A DNA stretch of 60,828 bases from Cyanobacteria bacterium SIG31 (GTDB lineage Bacteria; Cyanobacteriota; Vampirovibrionia; Gastranaerophilales; Gastranaerophilaceae): NCBI GenBank assembly GCA_015152465.1, contig SUTX01000013.1, forward strand, positions 1 through 60,828. Reading direction: 5' to 3'. Below, one piece after another: positions 1 through 8,105 of this stretch. The position numbers were made by a program, and so were the translations under genes. The notes under the pieces were generated by a model, which was not told the DNA's origin, ran no database searches, and was given only the letters and a program-made list of their open reading frames with translations. Each line of letters begins with the position of its first letter. The first letter of the stretch is position 1.

Positions 1-1290
1 ATGAGAATTTTTTATTCTTGTTTTATAGGATATACAGTTTTTTATCTTTGTAAAAAGAATATCGCAGTAGCTCTTCCTGGTTTAAGTGAAGAATTTGGTT
101 TTACAAATACTGAATTAGGTTTATTAGGAAGCTCGCTATACTTAACTTATGGGATTGGTAAATTTGTAAATGGTGTTCTTGCTGACGGTTCTGATGTTAG
201 AAAATTTTTACCGACAGCTTTAATCATGACGGCGATTGCAAACTTATGTTTTGCTCTTTCAGCAATATTTATAACACCTGGTGAGGTTTCATTCTTTGGA
301 CTTCCTACAAATACAATTCTTTTATGGCTATTCGTATTTTTCTGGGGTGCAAGTGGCTGGTTCCAATCAGCAGGTTTTCCAGCTGTTGCAAAAAGCTTAA
401 CATATTGGTATTCAAACTCTGAGCGTGGTACAAAATGGTCTTTATGGTCTTGTTCGCACCAAATGGGAACATTTTTGAGCGTTATTATTTCAGGTTTCTT
501 GGTAGCGCATTATGGCTGGAGAATGGCTTTCTTCGTACCAGGTACAATAGCAATACTTGTAGCAATTTGGTTATTTAATAGATTGAGAGATAAACCACAA
601 TCGCTTGGCTTACCAGATGTCGAATCATATAGAGGTGAAGTTTCAGCAAAAGCTGTTTCAGAATGCGAAGCTGATACAAGAAGCTATGGTCAAGTTTTTA
701 TGGACGATATATTGTTTAATAAAACTATTTGGCTTCTTGCGATTGCTTATGTTTTCGTATATGTAATTCGTTTTGGTGCAGAAGACTGGATGATTAAGTA
801 TTTAAGTGAAGCAAAAGGTAATAGTCTAGAACTTGCTTCATTAAAGCTTAGCTCATTACCTCTTGTAGGTATTGCAGGTACTGTTTGTGCCGGTGTATTT
901 TCTGATAAAATCTTTAAAGGTAAACGTGCGCCAGTAAACCTTATTTATTTAATCGGTGTCGTAGTTTGTTTGGTATTGCTAAAATTCAATACAATAAGCA
1001 ATCTTGATTTTGTATTGATTGGGCTTTTGGGAGCATTTACTTATGGACCTCAAATGATGATTGGTGGTCTTTGTGCTGTTGAAAGCAGTTCTAAAAAGGT
1101 AGCTTCTGCTGCAACAGGTTTTACAGGAACATTTGGGTACATTGGAGCGGTTCTTTCTGCAACTGGAACAGGCTTTATGGTTGATAAATTTGGTTGGAAC
1201 GGTGCTCTAACATTCTGGATAGTTTCAGCATTAATATGCATTTCAATATGTATTATGTTATGGCAAAACGAGAAAAAACCAACTTGCTAG
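1..1290 (+). CDS. OPA-family (GlpT/UhpT-like) organophosphate:phosphate antiporter, MFS
   Basis: This is a polytopic inner-membrane carrier of the major facilitator superfamily. The early segment IGYTVFYLCKKNIAVALPG, followed by GLLGSSLYLTYGIGKFVNG, is typical of the OPA branch (GlpT, UhpT, UhpC), which exchanges sugar phosphates or glycerol-3-phosphate for phosphate. About twelve hydrophobic segments can be followed, with a hydrophilic loop near residues 200-235 between the two halves. The reading frame begins at the first base of the window. Family members usually carry some 20-30 residues before the first membrane helix, so the true start may lie upstream. A strong bidirectional terminator follows. 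The substrate cannot be deduced. Confidence 0.85.
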   Translation: MRIFYSCFIGYTVFYLCKKNIAVALPGLSEEFGFTNTELGLLGSSLYLTYGIGKFVNGVLADGSDVRKFLPTALIMTAIANLCFALSAIFITPGEVSFFGLPTNTILLWLFVFFWGASGWFQSAGFPAVAKSLTYWYSNSERGTKWSLWSCSHQMGTFLSVIISGFLVAHYGWRMAFFVPGTIAILVAIWLFNRLRDKPQSLGLPDVESYRGEVSAKAVSECEADTRSYGQVFMDDILFNKTIWLLAIAYVFVYVIRFGAEDWMIKYLSEAKGNSLELASLKLSSLPLVGIAGTVCAGVFSDKIFKGKRAPVNLIYLIGVVVCLVLLKFNTISNLDFVLIGLLGAFTYGPQMMIGGLCAVESSSKKVASAATGFTGTFGYIGAVLSATGTGFMVDKFGWNGALTFWIVSALICISICIMLWQNEKKPTC

Positions 1291-1300
1291 AATAGGTAAT

Positions 1301-1332
1301 AAAAAGGCGCCACTTATGTGGCGCCTTTTTTA
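1301..1332. terminator. Bidirectional intrinsic terminator
   Basis: A perfect 8-bp stem, GGCGCCAC (1306-1313) and GTGGCGCC (1318-1325), closes a TTAT loop. It is flanked by A5 on the left and T7 on the right, so it can terminate transcription on both strands. It serves the transporter on the plus strand and the small minus-strand gene whose stop codon overlaps the T tract. Confidence 0.9.
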
Positions 1333-1512
1333 ATACATTTCTAAGCAACTGTAATTTGTTTGTGCTTGTCCAGTTGTGCTTTCAAAGAATAGAGTTAAAA
1401 AGTGTTCAATATTCTTTTTCATGACTCTTATTTCTTCGAGCAATTTTTGATAATTTTCTTCTCTTTTCCTTTTTAATGCTAATCTGAATTTTTCGAAATT
1501 AAAACCTGCCAT
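1330..1512 (-). CDS. Small basic protein of unknown function (60 aa)
   Basis: This short gene has a clear ribosome binding site (ATAGGAG, about nine bases before the ATG), which supports it as real. The product begins MAGFNFEKFRLALKRKREEN and is strongly basic and helical in its first half, followed by a charged segment and a polar C-terminus with one cysteine. There is no signal peptide or membrane segment. Its stop codon lies inside the bidirectional terminator shared with the transporter. The family is not recognised. It ends convergently with the transporter and is preceded by another small gene on the same strand about 100 bases upstream. Confidence 0.6.
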   Translation of the reverse strand: MAGFNFEKFRLALKRKREENYQKLLEEIRVMKKNIEHFLTLFFESTTGQAQTNYSCLEMY

Positions 1513-1615
1513 TACTAATACTCCTATATACCTATCACTTACAATTTGTATTACGGCATCTAGAACTTAAAACTTTAATATTTCGGAATAATTTTTACAA
1601 AAATTAACAATTAAT

Positions 1616-2038
1616 TTAAATCTCTTTTTTTAATCTGCCAATGTGTTTGATTAAAAATTCTGGAGTTATTTCTGCTCGTATAAAGGAAGAATTTTCTACT
1701 TCGTGTTCCATGTAGAAATATCTACAGCCTCTAAAATCAAATGGATTAATATCCATTAGAAAATTCTTTAAGCGATCTTTAAGAGTAGTTGGGATTTTAC
1801 GAACCCTTACGTCTATTCCTCTTATATTTTCTGGATCTACTCCGGTCCAGTTAGATTCAAAGAAATCAAAAGCTGGTTTTATATGAATATCAACATCTTT
1901 AGCGAGTTTTTCTAACTCAGGTTTAGCTTTTATAATTGTCTCTGTAGCTTTTTCGCCGATTCTTTTAACAAACCTTTTTTTAGGAGACATGTGTAATGCC
2001 ATTCCGAAATTTGGACTACCTGAAATTGTATTCTTCAT
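1616..2038 (-). CDS. Lineage-type hypothetical protein with N-terminal NFG motif (140 aa)
   Basis: The ATG is preceded by AAAAGGAATG. The protein starts MKNTISGSPNFGMALHMSPK; this short low-complexity lead with an Asn-Phe-Gly core recurs in several other small proteins of the window. The remainder is mostly helical and charged (residues 25-60), then a segment with FDFRGCRYFYMEHEVE and a C-terminal basic end. No signal peptide, membrane helix or catalytic motif is visible. Function is unknown. It is probably transcribed in the same direction as the small gene at 1330-1512. Confidence 0.7.
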   Translation of the reverse strand: MKNTISGSPNFGMALHMSPKKRFVKRIGEKATETIIKAKPELEKLAKDVDIHIKPAFDFFESNWTGVDPENIRGIDVRVRKIPTTLKDRLKNFLMDINPFDFRGCRYFYMEHEVENSSFIRAEITPEFLIKHIGRLKKEI

Positions 2039-2132
2039 TTTTCATTCCTTTTCTATTACACAAAGATTAAAACACATAAATTTTTTTTTTTGCTACCAAA
2101 GAAGATTTAATTAAAACTTTCTTTTTTTGCGA

Positions 2133-2138
2133 TATAAT
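2133..2138 (+). promoter_or_regulatory. Candidate -10 element for glyS
   Basis: A perfect TATAAT lies 36 bases before the glyS start. No good -35 is seen at 17 bases (ATTAAA or AATTAA), so only the -10 is supported. Confidence 0.4.
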
Positions 2139-2174
2139 TAAACTCAAAAGACAGTAATTTGGAGAAGAAATAAA

Positions 2175-4157
2175 ATGAGTAAATATCTTTTGGAAGTAGG
2201 TGTAGAAGAATTACCATATAAATTTATACCTATGGCGATAAATCAGTTAGAAAATGGATTCAAAGCTTTTTTAGAAGCTAATAATGTAACTTATGAAAAA
2301 ATTAATGTAATGGCAACACCACGCAGATTGGCAGTTATGATAGCCGGTTTAGTTGAATCTCAGCCAGATGTAGAGAAAGTAGTTAAAGGTCCAATTGCTA
2401 CGGTTGCATATGATGAAAATAAGAATCTAACTCCTGCAGGTTTAGGTTTCGCTAAAAAAAATGGAGTAGATACAAAAGATTTATATGTGGAAGACAATTA
2501 TTTATACGCAAAAATTTCAATTAAGGGTAAATGTACCAAAGATTTGTTACAAGATAATGTCCCTCAAATTTTTGCTAAATTACAAGGCCCACACTTTATG
2601 AGATGGGGAAACAATGATGTTAAGTTTTCTCGTCCTATTCGTTGGGTTCTTTCAATACTTGATAATAGCGAAGTAAAAGTTACTATTATTGATAAAGAAT
2701 CTTCTAATCTAACTAATGGTCATAGATTTTCTACTCAGAATATTGTTATAAACAATCCAGATGAATATGTTTCAAAACTGAGAGATGCTTGTGTTTTTGT
2801 TGATCAAGAAGAAAGGAAACAAAGGATTATAGAATTAACAAATAAAGAAGCAGAAAAATATAATGCTATAACAAAAATTTCTGAAGATTTATTAGAAGAA
2901 GTAACTTACTTGTGTGAATATCCGGTTGCTGTTACATGTGACTTTGACACAGCATATTTGACTATCCCTCAAGAAGTTGCTGTTACTGTTATGGAAACAC
3001 ATCAAAGATATTTTGCACTTTACACAAGAGAGGGTAAGCTAACTAATAAATTCGTTACTATTACAAACTATGTGGGGAATGAATATGAGAATATAAAAGC
3101 TGGTAATTTAAGAGTTATCAAAGCTCGCTTAGATGATGCTGTATTTTTCTTTAATGAAGATACGAAGAAACCGCTTGAAGCATATCGTGAAAATTTGAAG
3201 GGTATGACTTTCCAAAAAGGAATGGGTTCTGTTTATGATAAAACGGAAAGGATTGCTAAACTTGCCGAAAAACTCAACCCATCTGTAACAGTAAAAAGAA
3301 CTGCAGAACTTTGTAAGGCAGACTTGGCAACTAATTTAGTATTTGAATTTACAGAGCTTCAGGGCTTTATTGGTGCTGATTATGCAAGGGTTTCTGGAGA
3401 GACAAAAGAAGTTCAAAATGGTATTAGAGAACACTATTTCCCACTTAATGCAGATAGTGAAACAGCTAGTTCTGTAGAGGGACAGGTTGTAGGTATAGCT
3501 GATAAAATTGATACAATCTGTGCTGTTTTTGCTGCAGGTAAGAAACCAACTGGTTCTTCTGACCCACTTGGTGTTAGACGTGCAGCTCTTGGTATTATAA
3601 AAACAATTTTGGAGCATAATTTAAAAATAGATTTATCAAAATTAATTGATGATGCTTTAAATTTACTTCCTGTTAAAACAGAATGTAAGTCTGAAATCGA
3701 AGAATTTTTTGTTCAGAGATTAATAATATTTTTAGCAAATGATTACAGAAAAGAAGTCCTTGAGGCATGTAGTGCGAAAAATCCTTGCGTTGATTTGTGT
3801 GATTATTTATCTAGAGTTAAAGTTGTCTCTACAATAAATGATGCAAAATTATTGGAAAACGCAAATCGTGTATTAAGAATTTTAAAAGACAAAGTTGATA
3901 ACAATGTCGATTCAAGTTTATTTATATTTGATGCGGAAAAAATGCTTTATACAGAGGTTCAAAAAATTAGCTACAACGGTAATTATGAAGAGTACCTAAA
4001 AGCATTGATTTCTATTAATTCTACAGTTACAAAATTCTTTGATGATGTTCTGGTTATGGATAAAGATGAAAATATTAAAAATAACCGCTTAGCATTATTG
4101 AACATTCTCAAAAATAAGTATATAATGTTAACAGATTTTTCTAAATTAAATATTTAA
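2175..4157 (+). CDS. glyS: Glycine--tRNA ligase beta subunit
   Basis: This is the beta subunit of the bacterial alpha2-beta2 glycyl-tRNA synthetase, which charges tRNA-Gly. The start LLEVGVEELPYKFIPMAINQ is diagnostic, as are FMRWGNNDVKFSRPIRWVL near residue 140 and the C-terminal anticodon-binding region. The HD-like middle contains SVEGQVVGIADKIDTICAVF. Length (660 aa) is near the usual 680-700. A ribosome binding site GGAGAAG precedes the ATG. The alpha subunit gene glyQ is not adjacent, so in this genome the two subunits are either separated or glyQ lies outside the window. Confidence 0.97.
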   Translation: MSKYLLEVGVEELPYKFIPMAINQLENGFKAFLEANNVTYEKINVMATPRRLAVMIAGLVESQPDVEKVVKGPIATVAYDENKNLTPAGLGFAKKNGVDTKDLYVEDNYLYAKISIKGKCTKDLLQDNVPQIFAKLQGPHFMRWGNNDVKFSRPIRWVLSILDNSEVKVTIIDKESSNLTNGHRFSTQNIVINNPDEYVSKLRDACVFVDQEERKQRIIELTNKEAEKYNAITKISEDLLEEVTYLCEYPVAVTCDFDTAYLTIPQEVAVTVMETHQRYFALYTREGKLTNKFVTITNYVGNEYENIKAGNLRVIKARLDDAVFFFNEDTKKPLEAYRENLKGMTFQKGMGSVYDKTERIAKLAEKLNPSVTVKRTAELCKADLATNLVFEFTELQGFIGADYARVSGETKEVQNGIREHYFPLNADSETASSVEGQVVGIADKIDTICAVFAAGKKPTGSSDPLGVRRAALGIIKTILEHNLKIDLSKLIDDALNLLPVKTECKSEIEEFFVQRLIIFLANDYRKEVLEACSAKNPCVDLCDYLSRVKVVSTINDAKLLENANRVLRILKDKVDNNVDSSLFIFDAEKMLYTEVQKISYNGNYEEYLKALISINSTVTKFFDDVLVMDKDENIKNNRLALLNILKNKYIMLTDFSKLNI

Positions 4158-4264
4158 AGAGAGTTTTGTAAACATTTGTAAATTATTAAAGATAAAAAGT
4201 CAATTTTCATTTTGACGGAACTTTAATAGGATACAAAGTGTAGATAAATGAAAGAAGGTCAAAA

Positions 4265-4564
4265 ATGTTTAACCTTAAGTTTTTAAAATCATTGAAAGAA
4301 GCAATGAATCCAAAAACTAATCTTCTTACTTTTTCAGAAGGTCAAAGATTAGCTAATGAGGAATATATAAAGTCTCTGTCAAGTACAGAACTTAAAATTA
4401 AATCTGACGAACAGAGGTTGGAAGCAATGGTCAGACAACAATTGAAAGAGGAATTCCCAAATATTGAGAAAAGCTCTTCTTATGACTTATTGGTTGATGC
4501 AGTCATCCATAATTATAAGTCAAAACAGCTTCAAGCCATAGATGAATCTGTTGAGTTAAAATAA
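4265..4564 (+). CDS. Hypothetical helical protein (99 aa)
   Basis: The start MFNLKFLKSLKEAMNPKTNL follows an AGAAGG ribosome binding site. The product is charged and predicted largely helical, with a central stretch ELKIKSDEQRLEAMVRQQLK that could form a coiled coil. It has no cysteine, signal peptide or membrane segment. It sits alone between glyS and adk and ends before a hairpin with a T tract. The family is not recognised. Confidence 0.65.
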   Translation: MFNLKFLKSLKEAMNPKTNLLTFSEGQRLANEEYIKSLSSTELKIKSDEQRLEAMVRQQLKEEFPNIEKSSSYDLLVDAVIHNYKSKQLQAIDESVELK

Positions 4565-4590
4565 AAAGCTCACTGACTTCAACAATTAAG

Positions 4591-4621
4591 AAAAAACCGT
4601 CGTTAAAAGGCGGCTTTTTTG
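4591..4621 (+). terminator. Intrinsic terminator
   Basis: CCGTC (4597-4601) pairs with GGCGG (4609-4613), with one G-U pair, and is followed by CTTTTTTG. The upstream A6 can extend the pairing after one mismatch. Confidence 0.65.
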
Positions 4622-4664
4622 TGTTTAAATGAAATCTTGTTTCTTTAAAATTAAATTTTATAAA

Positions 4665-4693
4665 TTGGAAAAATTCTATTTTAGTTTTATAAT
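4665..4693 (+). promoter_or_regulatory. Promoter of adk
   Basis: TTGGAA (4665-4670), a 17-base spacer and TATAAT (4688-4693) make a near-consensus sigma-70-type promoter. The predicted start near 4700 gives a 17-base leader carrying AGAGGAG. Confidence 0.8.
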
Positions 4694-4716
4694 TTAACTA
4701 TAAGAGGAGCGCAAAA

Positions 4717-5376
4717 ATGAAAAAAGAACTAATATTTCTTGGGCCGCCAGCATGTGGTAAAGGTACACAAACAAATATGTTGTCTGATTATTTAAACTTT
4801 CCGCATATTGATACAGGTTCGTTGTTGAGAGCAGAAATTGCAAAAGAAACAGAAGAAGGTAAAATTGCAAAGTCTTTTATAGATAAAGGTCAGCTAGTTC
4901 CTGTAGATTTGGTTGGTACTATTATTGGGAAAAAACTTGCGAGTGCTGATTGCAAAAATGGTTATGTTCTTGATGGATATCCAAGAAGTATAGAGCAGGC
5001 AAAAATGCTTGATGATATAAATGCAAAAGTAGATGGTGAAGATAAAGTATCTTTTAAAGCAATTTATTTTGATATTGATACTGAGGTTCTCATTGACAGA
5101 ATTGTTAATAGAAAATCTTGCCCTGTGTGCGGAGAAATATACAATAAAAAATACAAACCTGCTAAAGTCTCAGGTAAATGTGATAAGTGTAATGTTGACT
5201 TAGTAACTCGAGCTGATGATACAGAAGAGATTGCTAAGAAACGTTTTGAGACTTATTATGAACAAACTGCACCACTGGTTGAGTTTTATGAAAACAAAGG
5301 CGTTTTATATAAAATAGATGCAAATGGAACAATTGATGAGGTTTGGAAAAGGCTTCTTGAAGTTGTGAATGCATAA
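4717..5376 (+). CDS. adk: Adenylate kinase, zinc-LID type
   Basis: It catalyses ATP + AMP to 2 ADP in the cytoplasm. The P-loop GPPACGKGT is at residues 9-17, the AMP-binding segment DTGSLLRAEI follows, and DGYPRS (86-91) is the family signature. The LID domain carries CPVC and CDKC (Cys 135, 138, 155, 158), a four-cysteine zinc-binding set typical of Gram-positive and many cyanobacterial-type enzymes. Length 219 aa is normal for the long form. It has its own promoter and ends in a bidirectional terminator, so it appears to be a single-gene unit rather than lying in a ribosomal-protein operon as in many bacteria. Confidence 0.97.
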   Translation: MKKELIFLGPPACGKGTQTNMLSDYLNFPHIDTGSLLRAEIAKETEEGKIAKSFIDKGQLVPVDLVGTIIGKKLASADCKNGYVLDGYPRSIEQAKMLDDINAKVDGEDKVSFKAIYFDIDTEVLIDRIVNRKSCPVCGEIYNKKYKPAKVSGKCDKCNVDLVTRADDTEEIAKKRFETYYEQTAPLVEFYENKGVLYKIDANGTIDEVWKRLLEVVNA

Positions 5377-5380
5377 AAAG

Positions 5381-5416
5381 TAAATAGTACGAGCGAAAGC
5401 TCGTACTATTTTTTAT
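5381..5416. terminator. Bidirectional terminator between adk and the YkgJ-like gene
   Basis: A perfect 12-bp stem, AATAGTACGAGC (5383-5394) with GCTCGTACTATT (5399-5410), is closed by a GAAA tetraloop and followed by T-rich sequence. It sits between convergent genes and overlaps the stop of the minus-strand gene. Confidence 0.92.
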
Positions 5417-5804
5417 TCTTTAAATAACTTTCAAAACTCTTGTCTTCAACTTTATAGCCACAGCCTTTATGGAGTTTTCCGGGGTACCCGATTTTTGATG
5501 CAGGGTATTTTTTACACATTCTTAATCGCTTGTCATAAACAGAGCATAAGCCATCATCTGTTACATATTTACAAGCAAAAATCAAGTTTCCTTCTTCATC
5601 TTTCCCTCGAATATAAAATCGACGATATGCTGGGAATAAGAATTGCATTATCTTAAAATCAGTTGTGGTATATGTATCAAAGCTGTACATATATCTGCAA
5701 CATTTACCGCATTTCAAACACTTGCCTGTGATTTTGTATTCCATTTTTTCTGTTACAAAATAAGATAAAAATTCGTTTTTAATTGTTGTCAAAAAACTTA
5801 ACAT
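5406..5804 (-). CDS. YkgJ-family cysteine-cluster protein
   Basis: The protein belongs to the CxxCxxxCC family (YkgJ / flagellin-lysine-N-methylase-like), thought to bind a metal or Fe-S cluster. The signature CLKCGKCC lies near residue 30, CKYVTDDGLCSVYDKR in the middle, and CKKYPASKIG with a late cysteine completes the set. Length 132 aa is short but complete for the simple family form. CGGAGT lies about 15 bases before the ATG, which is rather far, so a start at Met21 is possible. It converges with adk. The reaction it performs is unknown. Confidence 0.85.
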   Translation of the reverse strand: MLSFLTTIKNEFLSYFVTEKMEYKITGKCLKCGKCCRYMYSFDTYTTTDFKIMQFLFPAYRRFYIRGKDEEGNLIFACKYVTDDGLCSVYDKRLRMCKKYPASKIGYPGKLHKGCGYKVEDKSFESYLKNKK

Positions 5805-5847
5805 ATTTATAAAAAAAATAACTCCGTTTTATATTTATTTGTTAAAA

Positions 5848-5876
5848 TATAATAGTGATAACTACTATTATAGTAG
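5848..5876 (+). promoter_or_regulatory. -10 element and adjacent palindrome upstream of the class A PBP
   Basis: TATAAT (5848-5853) is followed about nine bases later by a perfect inverted repeat, CTACTAT (5862-5868), T, ATAGTAG (5870-5876). The palindrome would begin at about +3 of the transcript, a classic operator position. The -35 is weak. Confidence 0.45.
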
Positions 5877-5913
5877 CTGTTTTGTATAAAAAAAACAATA
5901 TGAGGGGATATAA

Positions 5914-8091
5914 ATGAAGCCTTATAGTATCCCGAGAGGGAAAAGAAGAGGAAAAACGAAGAGGGTCACTTTTGAGAGTTCTTTTGTGAGAACATTTACA
6001 ACTTTTTCGGTGTTTGCAATAGGTGTAATATTGGCAGGCATGTTGGCATTAAAATTGTATTTGATTTCATTGCCACCAATTAAGAATTTGAATTCATTGA
6101 AGCCGAACATCGTTACAACATTTTGTGCAAGTAATGGCGAAGTTATTAAAACTTTTGCGGCATATACATTCTCAAATGTTGAGCTTCGAGAAGTCCCAAA
6201 ACAATTGACGCAAGCTCTTATTGCAACAGAAGACAAGAATTTTTATAAGCATCCAGGATACGATATTGTCGGTCTTGCACGTTCTATGGTAGCGAATGTC
6301 CTTGCGGGCAGGGTTGTTCAAGGTGCGAGTACGCTAACTCAGCAACTATCAAGAATACTATTTTTGTCTAATGAAAAAACATTTACTCGTAAGATAAAAG
6401 AGCTTCAGGTTGCAGCTCAAATAGAAAAAACAATTTCAAAAGATAAGATTTTAGAAATGTATCTAAATAATGTTTATTTAGGCTCTGGTGCTTATGGTGT
6501 TAAAGGAGCTGCACGGATATATTTTAATAAAAATCTAGATGAATTAACTCTTCCAGAGATGGCATTAATTGCGGGTCTTCCTCAGGCTCCGTCTGTTTAT
6601 TCTCCATATAACAACATTGAGTTGGCTAAAAAACGTCGAAACCAAGTTTTATTGAGAATGCTCAAAATGAAGTATATCAATAAAAAGACTTACGAAGAAG
6701 CTAAAAAGGCTCCAATCGAGCTATCAACTATGCCTACTATGTATGCAACAAATAAGGCGCCTTACTTTTGTGACTATGTAATGAAAGATTTACAAAAATT
6801 GGGTTTCACGGAAGAAGATATAATTAATGGTGGCTACAAAGTAATAACAACGCTTAATTATGATGCTCAAGTAAAAGCAAATGAAGCGATTTTGAGTAAT
6901 CTTAATGCTTGGGGCTTAAAACACGATAAAAACCAAGCTGCAGTTTTTTCTTTTAGTCCTATCGATGGTAGAATTCTTGTTTATGCAGGTGGTAAAAATT
7001 ATTCTAAAAGCCAATATGATAGAGTTACGCAATCTTCTAGACCTTCTGGCTCTGCATTTAAACCTTTTATTTATACTGCTGCTATCGAAAAAGGTTATTC
7101 ACCAAATGACATGATAGATGATTTGCCATATAAAATAGGTGATTGGACTCCTAAAAACTATGCAAATAAATATCGTGGGCCGATACCTCTTTATACCGCA
7201 TTAATGATATCTTCAAATGTGTGTACTGCAAGACTTATGGAAGCAACTGGTATAAGACCTGTTATCCAGCTTGCAAGAGTTATGGGTATTTCAACACCGA
7301 TTCCATATGACTATACTATTTCACTAGGTTCTAATAGCGTAAAACTATTTGAGATGACTCGTGCATATGGTATTTTTGCTAACGGAGGCTTTAGGGTTGA
7401 ACCTTATGCTATAGAAAGAGTTGAGTCCTCAAGGGGTACTGTTTTATATGAAGCAAGAAAAGCAAGAACTAGTAAAGTTCTTAATATAAATACTGCTGCA
7501 ACTATGACTGCTATTATGAAGACAGTTATACAAAGCGGAACAGGTAGAGCTGCTAATATAGGAAAACCTGCAGCTGGTAAAACTGGAACTACTGATGATT
7601 GTAAAGATGCGTATTTTATAGGGTTTACTCCTGACGTAGTAACAGGTGTGTGGGTTGGTAATGATGATAACTCAAGAATGGGTGAGCTTACTGGTGGTAC
7701 TGTTCCTGCTAAAATTTGGAGAGATGTAATGCTTGTTGCTACTGCACCTTATGGTAATTCTGATTTTGAGTATCCAGAAATCTTATTAAAACCGTTTAAA
7801 GCACCATCAGTGTCTGTTATAACTCAAAGTGAAGCTCGTAAAGCTTGGGAAGAACAAGAGGAAAAGGAACGTCTTGAAAAAGAAAAATTAAATAACTCTG
7901 AGCTCAATATTCCTATCGTTAAGCCGGATTCTGTAAAGCCTCAAGAGGTTCTTCAGCAATCTATTTTACCTATAAGAAAAAAAGAACAAGCTCAAAGTCA
8001 AGTAAAAACTATTGAGGTAAAACAGGAAAAGGTTGAAAAACTTGAAGATGTATTTGCGCCAGTTCCTGTCGACACAACTCCTCTTGAATAA
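5914..8091 (+). CDS. Bifunctional class A penicillin-binding protein (PBP1a-like)
   Basis: It polymerises and cross-links peptidoglycan at the outer face of the inner membrane. A basic cytoplasmic lead is followed by one membrane anchor (about residues 28-52). The GT51 glycosyltransferase domain has TEDKNFYKHPG (catalytic Glu106), QGASTLTQQLSR and KILEMYLNNVYLG. The transpeptidase domain shows the SxxK motif at Ser380-Lys383, SSN at 433-435 and KTGT at 556-559, all intact. The last 80 residues are a Lys/Glu/Pro-rich tail without a recognised domain. AGGGGA precedes the ATG. The next gene follows after 14 bases and is probably cotranscribed. Confidence 0.95.
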   Translation: MKPYSIPRGKRRGKTKRVTFESSFVRTFTTFSVFAIGVILAGMLALKLYLISLPPIKNLNSLKPNIVTTFCASNGEVIKTFAAYTFSNVELREVPKQLTQALIATEDKNFYKHPGYDIVGLARSMVANVLAGRVVQGASTLTQQLSRILFLSNEKTFTRKIKELQVAAQIEKTISKDKILEMYLNNVYLGSGAYGVKGAARIYFNKNLDELTLPEMALIAGLPQAPSVYSPYNNIELAKKRRNQVLLRMLKMKYINKKTYEEAKKAPIELSTMPTMYATNKAPYFCDYVMKDLQKLGFTEEDIINGGYKVITTLNYDAQVKANEAILSNLNAWGLKHDKNQAAVFSFSPIDGRILVYAGGKNYSKSQYDRVTQSSRPSGSAFKPFIYTAAIEKGYSPNDMIDDLPYKIGDWTPKNYANKYRGPIPLYTALMISSNVCTARLMEATGIRPVIQLARVMGISTPIPYDYTISLGSNSVKLFEMTRAYGIFANGGFRVEPYAIERVESSRGTVLYEARKARTSKVLNINTAATMTAIMKTVIQSGTGRAANIGKPAAGKTGTTDDCKDAYFIGFTPDVVTGVWVGNDDNSRMGELTGGTVPAKIWRDVMLVATAPYGNSDFEYPEILLKPFKAPSVSVITQSEARKAWEEQEEKERLEKEKLNNSELNIPIVKPDSVKPQEVLQQSILPIRKKEQAQSQVKTIEVKQEKVEKLEDVFAPVPVDTTPLE

Positions 8092-8105
8092 TAGAAAGGA
8101 ATAAA

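Noticed and set aside
3336..3617. Antisense open frame inside glyS
   Set aside because: It is a shadow of a well-conserved gene, with no start signal.
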